A DNA stretch of 64,000 nucleotides from Lichenostomus cassidix. Taxonomy: Eukaryota; Chordata; Aves; Passeriformes; Meliphagidae. The stretch is from the NCBI GenBank assembly GCA_008360975.2, contig CM039182.1, forward strand, positions 91,657,405 to 91,721,404, in the 5' to 3' direction. A program made the translations under genes and the position numbers. The notes under the pieces are model-generated. The model saw only the letters and a list, made by a program, of their open reading frames with translations. It was not told the origin of the DNA and made no database searches. Positions 14,783 to 21,687 of the stretch are shown here, piece by piece (positions within the stretch are counted from its first letter, which is position 1; each line of letters opens with the position of its first letter).

Positions 14783-15017
14783 TTTTCCCTGATCTCTCCA
14801 ATTTACTGTGAAGAAACAAAATACCCCAATCTGCAATCCATTTTAGTCATAGTGATGATGCTGCCTTGCATAATTAAACAGGGACCTGAAACAGTGGGCA
14901 TGGTGAGTGCATAGGCTGCCATCCATTTGTCCCAGTATCAGTATTGGTATCTAAATCCCTAGCCTCAGTTGTCTGTCTCAGCACAGAACCTCTTAGCCAT
15001 CTTCTCCTAGAAAAAGG

Positions 15018-15098
15018 CCTGGCTATGGCAGGGGAGTTAGAACTAGATGATTTTCAAGCTCCCTTTCACCCCAACCATTCTATGATTCTAAAAATACC
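15018..15098 (+). mobile_element. CR1 LINE 3'-end fragment
   Basis: The sequence GGCCTGGCTATGGCAGGGGA, then a GTTAGAACTAGATGATTTT block and CCATTCTATGATTCTA, matches the characteristic CR1 3' untranslated end including the terminal octamer-like repeat. It is a short, 5'-truncated, diverged copy. Confidence 0.8.
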
Positions 15099-16181
15099 CA
15101 TTCTCCATCATAATCATCCCATTTTCCACCTACCCACTTATCAAATCCTCTAGACCTCCTAATTGCTTTCCCAGAACACACATGTGACCCTGCTACAGGC
15201 TTATCAGCTGAGTTGAAAATACGAAGTGAAGCAAAACAGATGGAATTTCATAACCAATTACATACTACAGAGGGAACCATAGTGCGTAGGTTTCTCATTT
15301 TCAAACTGAAGTCAGTCGTCTTGTTAAGCCTCCTTGAAGCTCTGACAGATCCCCTATGTTTTCTTCATGCAGGGAGATCCTGCATGTTGTGACCATACTG
15401 AGATCGTGCTGCAGGACTAAGACCTTGCTCCAGAGAACTCTAACCAGTGCTTCACCTTCCCTTGATCTAACTGTTTGACATGTCTTGTCTGTGATGAGTC
15501 TCTTTCTTTTGTTATTACTGAGCCATCACAGTCTGATTTTCTGTGAATGCCTGGTAGTGCCCTCTTATTTCACAGCTCAGTCAAAAAATGGAGTATCTAC
15601 TTGTGGTGACTCTTAAACAGGTAGGAGATGTAAGGTTCATGATCTATAAGTGTTATGGACTCATGAAAGATAAATCCGTGTTAAAAATGGGTGAGGAAAT
15701 TCTGTGGCAGAAGGGCATAATTAATGTGAAGAGGAACTCCCTTGGTCCAGGCTTTCACTCCTGTCACATCTGAGCTTGTGGGAATCAAAGTTTATAGTAC
15801 TCTTAAGTGAGCAGACCTGGCCCAAGTGAATTACAACAGAATAGGATAACACATACGAAGTGAGAAGTAGGCTTAAAATATCAAGAGCCTGGGAATTTTT
15901 TAGTAAAGCACTTGGATCTCTCAAAATTTTACCCACTAAATTAATTCAAATAGGCTTGTGCAGATTTGCCATGCAGATACAAATACAGTGATGATGCAGG
16001 GAATGGCCCTGTAAGAACCTGCACAGACCATCACTTTTGGCATCATTGTGAGTGAGTTGAAGAAGGGTCAAAGAGAAAGCTTGATCCTGTCAAGGGAGCT
16101 CCCAATGTGGAGCAAACTGTCCAAGGAGACCCTCAGGTGCCAGCAGCACAGGCTACTGAAACAAGACTGTGAGATCTTCAA
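15099..16181. other. Non-coding flank 5' of the provirus
   Basis: Nothing here is recognisable. The last bases before the LTR are CTTCAA. They do not match the bases after the 3' LTR (TAATGT) as a clean 4-6 bp target duplication. Confidence 0.55.
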
Positions 16182-16602
16182 TGTTATAAAGAGTTGATTG
16201 TTCATTGGAACCACTAATCCCCTAAAAAGGATTTTTAACCAGAGTAGAGGACCCTGCTAACAATTATGTACTAGTTATTTTCCACAGGAAGATCTCAGCT
16301 ACAAGATTGCAAAACAGCACCCCCTCTTCTGCAACGATTGCAAAAACGGCAACCTTTCCTCTATAACGAAACCTGCCTCATCTGCCCAACGACAGCCAAG
16401 ACATGCGCAGAGTACAGCTCAAAACGGGAAGTTAGACAACTTAAAAAGCCACGAAACGCCGGACCGGGCGGGCGACAATAGGCGGAACTGTGCTTCCCCT
16501 GTCGACCCCCAGCGCTGCTTTATCCTATCCTTTTGCTTGCTGTAATTAATAAATTTTGTAATTGAACTCAGACCGATTGGCGTGGTCTCTCTATTGATAA
16601 CA
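16182..16602 (+). repeat. 5' LTR
   Basis: The LTR is 421 bp, begins TGTTAT and ends ATAACA, a 6-bp inverted repeat with TG...CA ends. An AATAAA poly(A) signal is at 16548-16553. A TTAAAAAG at 16441-16448 is the best TATA-like candidate. ACATGCGCAG at 16401-16410 resembles an NRF1 half-site. These suggest U3 up to about 16470, R to about 16575, then a short U5. The U3/R/U5 limits are inferred. Confidence 0.93.
16548..16553 (+). promoter_or_regulatory. AATAAA poly(A) signal in 5' LTR
   Basis: A canonical hexamer lies about 50 bp before the LTR end, and the same hexamer is at 21633-21638 in the 3' LTR, where it would direct 3' processing of proviral RNA. Confidence 0.75.
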
Positions 16603-16605
16603 ATC

Positions 16606-16623
16606 TGGTGCCGTGACTCGGAT
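16606..16623 (+). promoter_or_regulatory. Primer-binding site for tRNA-His
   Basis: TGGTGCCGTGACTCGGAT starts 3 bp after the 5' LTR and is complementary at all 18 positions to the 3' end of vertebrate tRNA-His including CCA. It is where reverse transcription would start. The same primer choice defines the HERV-H type among human class I ERVs. The perfect match shows this part is undamaged. Confidence 0.95.
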
Positions 16624-17017
16624 CGAGATTCCAGCACGGAGACGAGGGTCCTGAGGAGGCGCCCCGCCCTATAGGCGGCCTCGGATCCCGTCCGGTGCTC
16701 CCCTCGACCCGACGAACCTAAATTCAAAAGGATAGGATAGGAAGACCGGTCACTCCCGTAAATTTTGTGCACAAAAGTCCGGACGAAGACGCAGGACGCG
16801 TAAGTAGCTGCCATTTTGTGCAGATGTAGCCGTCTCGGTCGGGGGTGGTTTCCCGGAGTGCGGCGAGTGGGACGTGTGTGTGTGAGAGGGGAACCGGCAG
16901 CCGGATTCCCCAAGTGAGTGCGGACCCTCAGTAGTGCGGTTCCCATTGCCCGCGAGGGCGTGGGCCACGAACCAGGGGAAGCGAGTGAATACCCCACGGC
17001 TGAAGGCACTCCGGAGG
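16624..17017 (+). promoter_or_regulatory. Retroviral 5' leader with candidate splice donors
   Basis: This is about 390 bp of CpG-rich untranslated leader, in contrast to the AT-rich host flanks. Two strong donor-like sites are visible: GTAAGT at 16800-16805 and GTGAGT at 16914-16919. Either could supply the 5' exon for subgenomic mRNAs for env and for the accessory frame. The packaging signal would be expected here but cannot be located by eye. The long minus-strand frame across the LTR and leader (16419-17150) has no protein features and is not a gene. Confidence 0.7.
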
Positions 17018-17709
17018 ATGGGACAGGGGAAGAGCAAGCCCCCCACAACCCATGAAATGTCCCAGGGTAGGGACTAGAAAAGATGGGGAATCTATTACAT
17101 GACCCTCTTGGAGTAGCCGAGAGGGTCGACCAATTCCTGGGGCCCAACATCTATACCTGGGATGAAATACAGGCAATTTTGAACATCCTCTTTACTGCAG
17201 AGGAAAAGAACATGATATCAATAAAGCTCTTAACGAAGGGTAGAAGAAAGATGAGTCCCCCACCGAATGGTTGGAGAAGCTCCGAAAAGAACCTGCAATT
17301 ATATTCAGGTCTAGATTCTGAGACACCCCTAGGACAGGTCCTATTGACGATGCAGTTTGTAGCAAAGTCATGGGATGATATCCGGAAGGAAATTGAAAAG
17401 ATAGAGAATTGGCAAGATAGAGAGTTGGATGAGTTATTACGAGAAGCCCAAAAGGAGGTGTATGTGAGAAGAGAGGATGAGACATATGAGAGGCAAGTAC
17501 GAATGATGGTCGCGGCTGTCCGCGAAAGTCGGGAGCTGGATAGGCAAGATAGGAGGTTCCCTCGGCGGAACTCTCCTGGGGAACGTATGGAGACAGGCAA
17601 TAGCAAGTCGAAGAGGGACTTGGTCTGCTACTACTGTGGCAAGAAGGGACATATTAAAAGAGAATGTAGACAGAGACGGAGGGATGAGAAGATATTTAAA
17701 ACCAAATAG
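17018..17709 (+). pseudogene. gag: gag, matrix-deleted and frameshifted (capsid part plus nucleocapsid)
   Basis: The likely authentic start is ATG 17018 in a good context (GGAGGATGG). It opens with MGQ, a myristoylation-type N-terminus, but stops after 19 codons at 17075-17077. A second frame, 17083-17709 (208 codons), begins MGN and enters capsid-like sequence (YTWDEIQ, LFTAEE at residues 24-41). It then has capsid C-terminal sequence (residues 70-130), a basic charged linker, and a CCHC zinc knuckle CYYCGKKGHIKREC at residues 182-195. The major homology region (DESPTEW...) is readable only in another frame at about 17250-17290, so two compensating shifts flank it. Matrix, the linker domain and part of capsid are absent. 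The product could not build a normal virion core. Confidence 0.85.
17707..17709 (+). promoter_or_regulatory. UAG codon between gag and pol, likely readthrough site
   Basis: The gag frame ends in TAG, and the pol frame continues in the same phase with GGG AGT CAA GGG directly downstream. In-phase gag-UAG-pol is the gammaretroviral arrangement, in which a purine-rich 3' context and a pseudoknot allow glutamine insertion. I did not fold the RNA, so the pseudoknot is inferred. Confidence 0.75.
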
Positions 17710-18714
17710 GGGAGTCAAGGGCTCTTCTTTTTGGGGACTCGTAAACACCAGGAGCCCTTGGACATGATAATATTAGAATTGAGAATCAATTTAGAAGTTA
17801 AAAATAGGGAAATTCAAATTAAGCTTTGCCCCTTACGGGTTGAGGATGAGCAGGTGATCAATCCTGAAGTGTGGTACAATCCTGAGATTTTAGAGCGCTT
17901 ACAAGCTATAGTGGTGTGCGCCCTATTAGTAGAAGAAACCCGACAGATCACCTTTAATGGAAATCTCCATGTATTTACCCCCCATAATATTAGAACAGTT
18001 TTACAACAAAAAGCAGAGAAATGGATATCCGATTCTCGTTTATTGGAATACAAGGGCATTCTACTAGAAGCCCCGAATCTGATTTTGGAAACCACTGCGC
18101 TACAAAATCCTGCGCAGTTTCCATATGGGCATCCACAAATAGAAGGCTTGGGGCACGATTGCTTACAGACTATAGAAGAACAAACAAAGATAAGACCAGA
18201 CCTAAGTGAAGAAGCACTAGAATTAGGGGAGAGGCTGTTTATAGACGGATCCTCCCGAATGATAGATGGGAAAAGAAGATCAGGGTACGCTATAGTAGGA
18301 GGTAGTGATTTACACGTCATCGAATCGGGACCCCTGGACCCCTCCTGGTCGGCCCAAGCGTGTGAGCTATACGCCCTCTTGAGGGCCCTAACTCTACTGA
18401 CTGATAAAGAGGGGACCATTTATACCGATTCAAAGTATAGTTATGGGGTGGTACATACCTTTGGGAAAATTTGGGAAGAAAGGGGGCTGAGGAACTCACA
18501 AGGGAAAGATTTAATACATCACCAATTAATCCAGGAAGTGTTAAAAGCCTTGAGAAAACCTTCACGTATAGCGGTTGTCCATACTCGGGGACGCCAAAAA
18601 GGGCTAGGAAGGTATAGATACGTCCTAGTCTTGGTAGATCATCTCACACACTACATGGAAGCACACACTACATGGAAGCCTTCCCTACCACTCGAACCAC
18701 TGCCCAAGCAGTAG
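17710..18714 (+). pseudogene. pol: pol remnant: RT connection, RNase H, start of integrase core
   Basis: This frame is open from the UAG onward. Numbering below takes codon 1 at 17731. No protease DTG motif and no RT YxDD motif are present, so protease and the RT palm and fingers are deleted. Residues about 48-130 resemble the RT connection region (for example TVLQQKAEKW at 89-98). RNase H follows, with acidic residues D172 (FIDGSS), E212 (CELYAL) and D233 (YTDSKY). The expected HxxGHQKG-type motif reads HTRGRQKG, with Arg for the second His, and the last catalytic Asp is deleted. At about residue 291 the frame jumps into the integrase core (YVLVLVDH, D303), skipping the HHCC zinc finger. A 17-bp tandem duplication at 18645-18678 then throws the reading out of frame, giving a stop at 18712-18714. 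Confidence 0.88.
18645..18678 (+). repeat. 17-bp perfect tandem duplication inside integrase
   Basis: The unit CACACACTACATGGAAG occurs at 18645-18661 and again at 18662-18678. Seventeen is not a multiple of three, so it shifts the frame exactly where integrase reading passes from one frame to the next. This is a directly visible inactivating lesion. Confidence 0.95.
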
Positions 18715-19022
18715 TAAAGATATTGCTCGAAAACGTAGTACCCCGGTATGGAGTTCCAGAAGCAGTAGATTCAGATCAAGGGCCGCACTTTACATCTCGA
18801 ATCATTAGACATTTATCAGAGGCTCTGGGACTCCGATGGGAACAACATACTCCCTGGCACCCACAGAGCTCTGGCAGAGTAGAAAGAATGAATGCGGAAA
18901 TAAAGAAACATTTAGCTAAGCTAACTATAGAAATTGGACTCTCATGGATCAAATGTTTACCCTTAGTCCCTTTTACATATCAGAACCCAACCCAGGGCAG
19001 ATATGGGCATCTCCCCCTTTGA
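18672..19022 (+). pseudogene. pol: Integrase catalytic core, frame-displaced
   Basis: The 116-codon frame is the continuation of pol after the 17-bp duplication; the ATG at 18672 is only the first Met of the segment. The second and third members of the DDE triad are visible: D35 in DSDQGPHF and E71 in SGRVERMN, with 35 residues between them as in retroviral D,D-35-E integrases. The first Asp is in the preceding frame (LVLVDH). A further +1 shift near 19000 ends this frame at 19020-19022, and the C-terminal domain resumes in another frame. It cannot yield an intact integrase. Confidence 0.88.
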
Positions 19023-19368
19023 AATGTTATACGGAATGCCCTATGATGTGGGATTACCTAAAGACCATCCAAGTATTGTAGATACCCAGACGAAAAACTA
19101 TATTTGTCAATTGGCAAAATATAAAAAGGATCTATGGGAAAAAGGGGTACTAACACAACGACCTCCACTAAATATCTCTTTACATCAGATCAAGCCTGGC
19201 GATTGGGTACTCATAAAAACCTGGAAAGAAATTCCCCTGCAGCCACGGTGGGACGGACCCTTCCAAGTTCTGCTAACCACCCATACTGCGATTCGAACAG
19301 CAGAACGTGGATGGACTCACGCAAGTTGTGTAAAAGACCGGTTGATCTACCGAAAGAGTAGAAAGTGA
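19003..19368 (+). pseudogene. pol: Integrase C-terminal domain, frame-displaced
   Basis: The 121-codon frame holds SPFEMLYG (residues 4-11), the conserved end of the core region. It then has a GDWVLIKTWKE and RWDGPFQVLLTT block and a GWTHASCVK motif, the C-terminal domain typical of gammaretroviral and related integrases that help target chromatin. It ends in RKSRK at the TGA 19366-19368. In simple gammaretroviruses env usually overlaps this end. Here the next frame starts 44 bp later and is not env. Confidence 0.88.
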
Positions 19369-19412
19369 CTGGAGCACCTAGAGATTTGCGCCTTAAGATC
19401 TCTAAGCAGTGA

Positions 19413-20267
19413 ATGGACGAGTGGCAGCATTGCACCTCCTTGCCAGGCTGCGTCTGTCCGGGGTGCCAACTCATAAAGAAGTGGTGTTCAGGGTGGGAGA
19501 ACGCTTATATAACCTGCAAATTCCCTGGGACGGGAGTAACCTTACCCCCTACAATTTCCCTGAAGCTTAGAAACCACCCCACAAGCTTACCTAGAGATAG
19601 GTTGGGACACGTATACAATTGTGATGTACGCATAATATGTGCTGAGGATTTTTGCCGCCTTTGTTATCCATTTATTTGCTATCGCTGTATAGTATGTCAG
19701 GAGAAATGGTGGACCCATTGTTATGAAGGTCGATCTCCATCAGGAATTTGTAGACAGTGTTGGGTGTCACAACGTAACCAAACTGAGGGGCTCCTAAAAT
19801 TCTTAACAGCTCGGGGTGATATCACCTTTGATAGTGAAAGGTGGTGGGAAATTTATGCTTACGGAATTAACCCATCATACTATTGTTATCATCCAAATGA
19901 GCAACAGCCCTTTGTAATCCAAATTGTAGAGGGTCTCTGTCGCCAAAAGGTACCTGCTATCTGCTGCCGAGCGCCTGCCGTCAAGGCACAAAAGTGGCCG
20001 GCTCTCCTAGCCAGAGCTGCTAGGTGCGTGGGAAAACCGTGTCAGGAATCTTGCCTCAAGTACTGTTCTTGCTGCCGAGAAGATGGCTTACCCCGTGGCT
20101 TGCAGCAACCAAGTCGACGGGCAAGGCAGAGGAATAAGAAAAGAGGGGGACCTGCAAACCCGAAAGCCGAGGCAGCAGAAAAAGCAGGAAGACAGGTACG
20201 AGACCCAGAAAATCGGGCCTGGGACCAAAGGATTATGGAAAAAAAATTACCCAGAGAATGGGAATAA
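19413..20267 (+). CDS. Unrecognised Cys-rich, Arg-rich accessory ORF between pol and env
   Basis: This frame has 284 codons with no interruption and follows directly on an in-frame TGA, so ATG 19413 is the natural start (context T at -3, G at +4). I count 26 cysteines, concentrated at residues 7-35 (CVCPGC at 13-18), 70-116 (C70, C76, C81, C84, C89, C92, C95, H102, C103, C113, C116) and 205-221 (CVGKPCQESC, CSCC). The middle cluster has the spacing of one or two zinc sites. Residues 235-244 (RRARQRNKKR) form an arginine-rich segment like nuclear-localisation or RNA-binding motifs, and the tail is highly charged. There is no signal peptide or membrane segment. TCTCTAAGCAG just upstream could be a splice acceptor. 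I infer a zinc-binding regulatory protein. It could also be a captured host or viral segment, or a chance frame. No family was recognised. Confidence 0.6.
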   Translation: MDEWQHCTSLPGCVCPGCQLIKKWCSGWENAYITCKFPGTGVTLPPTISLKLRNHPTSLPRDRLGHVYNCDVRIICAEDFCRLCYPFICYRCIVCQEKWWTHCYEGRSPSGICRQCWVSQRNQTEGLLKFLTARGDITFDSERWWEIYAYGINPSYYCYHPNEQQPFVIQIVEGLCRQKVPAICCRAPAVKAQKWPALLARAARCVGKPCQESCLKYCSCCREDGLPRGLQQPSRRARQRNKKRGGPANPKAEAAEKAGRQVRDPENRAWDQRIMEKKLPREWE

Positions 20268-20493
20268 AATAAACGACCTCCATAATAGGTGGGGAAACTA
20301 TAATCTCCCATTAACATTGCTTGCATTACATATGTTATGCTCCAATGGGGTAGCCGGTGTTGTAACCACACATCAACCCTTTAAATGGACACTGGTAAAT
20401 TGGGAAAATCAGAAAACAATTCAAACTCCGAGCAAAGGGCTGGGTGGGACCCAGAGGCTACTACATGTGCCCCAGCACTGCACCAGGACGTAG
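20083..20493 (+). pseudogene. env: env leader, signal peptide and SU N-terminus (frame 1)
   Basis: The frame starts at ATG 20083, inside the accessory ORF but in a different phase (185 bp overlap). It has about 70 polar, strongly basic residues (RKPRQQKK at 27-34) before a hydrophobic segment at about 73-92 (LPLTLLALHMLC...), and then a SU-like N-terminus (HQPFKWTLVNW at 97-107). A leader this long is atypical for class I ERVs and recalls the long env leaders of some betaretroviruses and lentiviruses. SU similarity is lost after about residue 115, where the envelope continues in frame 2. The true env start could instead be supplied by splicing. Confidence 0.75.
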
Positions 20494-20695
20494 TTACTGT
20501 AACTCTCCAAATTCATATTACTGTGCCTATTGGGGTTGTGAAACGATTGCTTATGCCTGGACACCCAGAGGAGGAACAGATCCATTTATCAAGGTAGAGT
20601 AGGGTCCATATGGATGCACTCCACCTACTTATGATTCGCAGGGGGTCTCACCAAATGGAAACTGTAAATATATACATAAATGTGACAAAACCTGA
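20441..20695 (+). pseudogene. env: env SU middle segment (frame 2, two stops)
   Basis: In the second frame a cysteine-rich SU segment is readable: GPRGYYMCPS, then a YYCAYWGCET block characteristic of gammaretroviral SU, then more cysteines. A TAG at 20600-20602 interrupts it, after which SU-like sequence (GCTPPTYDS) continues to TGA 20693-20695. By then the envelope reading has passed to frame 0. It is shorter than a full SU middle region, so some sequence is probably deleted before it. Confidence 0.8.
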
Positions 20696-21260
20696 GGATT
20701 CAGGGTGGATGGTAGGCAAAACCTGGGGAGTAAAGCTCTGGTTTCCAGGACCTAGAGTAGATCCTGGGGGGCTCTTCTACATTAAAAAGGAACCTGCCCC
20801 GCAGACTCCTGTCCAGATAGGGCCGAATCAGGAACTATCCCAAGATAGTATAGAATCCCTAGCTGCCTCACCAATTCCCACCGACATGGGCCTCACCCCA
20901 TCGAGCTTATCGCCCACAGGAATACCAAGCATGTCCGTAAGTAATACCCTGTGGAAAATGCTCAATGCTAGCTTCAACCTCCTTAACCGAACCCATCCAA
21001 AACTCGTTAAAATTTAAATCCATCTGAATGTAACTGGGAAAATACCCTTAATACTATTTATCTTAGCACTGACCTTTGGGCCATGCATCTTTAACCGCTT
21101 AATCGCTATTGTGAAAAATCGCTTAGAAGCTGCTCATTTAATGCCTCTACAAACAAAGTATGGGGAATTAGATGATGACCCTGAAACAAATGGCTTGCAA
21201 TGGTGTGAGCAAGAATTAAAAAGGTTCAATGAACAAATCAACAATAGTGCCAAGATCTGA
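20610..21260 (+). pseudogene. env: env SU C-terminal part joined to TM anchor and tail (frame 0)
   Basis: Residues 33-73 carry KTWGVKLW, DPGGLFYIKK and PVQIGPNQ, a proline-rich SU region. LNASFNLLNRTHPK then precedes TAA 21015-21017. The same frame continues after the stop into a membrane anchor (IPLILFILALTFGPCIFNRL) and a tail with a YGEL Yxx-hydrophobic motif, ending at TGA 21258-21260. Missing are the CWLC-type motif, the furin site, the fusion peptide, heptad repeats, the immunosuppressive segment and the CX6CC motif. The deletion therefore runs from the end of SU through the TM ectodomain but keeps the reading phase. The product cannot mediate fusion. The in-frame stop also separates SU from the anchor. 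Confidence 0.85.
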
Positions 21261-21269
21261 AGGGGGGAT
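21260..21269 (+). promoter_or_regulatory. Polypurine tract
   Basis: AAGGGGGGAT lies directly before the TG of the 3' LTR and overlaps the last base of the env stop. It is the expected plus-strand priming site. Confidence 0.9.
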
Positions 21270-21687
21270 TGTGATAAAGAGTTGATTGTTCATTGGAACC
21301 ACTAATCCCCTAAAAAAGATTTTAACCGGAGTAGAGGACCCTGCTAACAATTATGTACTAGTTATTTTCCACAGGAAGATCTAAACTGTAAGATTGCAAA
21401 ACAGCACCCTCTCTTCTGCAACGATTGCAAAACGGCAACCTCTCCTCTGCAACGAAACTTGCCACATCTGCCTAACAACAGCCAAGACATGCGCAGAGTA
21501 CAGCTCAGAACGGGAAGTTAGACAACTTAAAAAGCCACGAAACGCCGGACCAGGCGGGCGACAGTAGGCGGAACTATGCTTCCCCTGTCGACCCCAGCGC
21601 TGCTTTATCCTATCCTTTTGCTTGCTGTAATTAATAAATTTTGTAATTGAACTCAGACCGATTGGCGTGGTCTCTCTATCGATAACA
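21270..21687 (+). repeat. 3' LTR
   Basis: The LTR is 418 bp, starting TGTGAT and ending ATAACA, with AATAAA at 21633-21638. It aligns end to end with the 5' LTR. By hand I count about 20 substitutions, mostly transitions and several at CpG, and three 1-bp indels. Its fourth base is G where the 5' LTR has T, and the 5' version restores the terminal inverted repeat. Confidence 0.93.

Larger units (their letters stand above)
16182..21687 (+). mobile_element. Class I (gammaretrovirus-like) ERV, tRNA-His primed, internally deleted
   Basis: This is a 5.5-kb two-LTR provirus in the order LTR, primer-binding site, leader, gag, pro-pol remnant, accessory frame, env, polypurine tract, LTR. Class I membership rests on the single CCHC box in gag, the in-frame UAG between gag and pol, the integrase C-terminal domain and the envelope motifs. 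Autonomous relatives are about 8-9 kb. Here matrix and part of capsid, protease with most of RT, the RNase H-integrase junction, and the envelope from the SU end through the TM ectodomain are missing. Several deletions leave long readable frames, which suggests the element was already a deleted, trans-mobilised variant before it inserted. Frameshifts and stops add later or inherited damage. By hand the LTRs differ at about 20 substitutions and three 1-bp indels in about 418 aligned bases. Confidence 0.93.

Noticed and set aside
14469..14914. Leu/Pro/Ser and Lys/Glu/Gly/Arg repeat proteins on both strands
   Set aside because: They are translations of the (TTCC)n microsatellite.
16419..17150. 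243-codon minus-strand frame across the 5' LTR and leader
   Set aside because: It runs antisense through LTR, PBS and leader and has no domain. Its beginning is mirrored in the 3' LTR (21381-21791) because the LTRs are repeats.
17814..18419. 201-codon minus-strand frame inside pol
   Set aside because: It is antisense to the well-supported RT connection and RNase H sequence, and it is a shadow of that frame.
20083..21260. A functional, syncytin-like env gene
   Set aside because: Env is spread over three frames with stops at 20600 and 21015, and the ectodomain parts needed for fusion are deleted.
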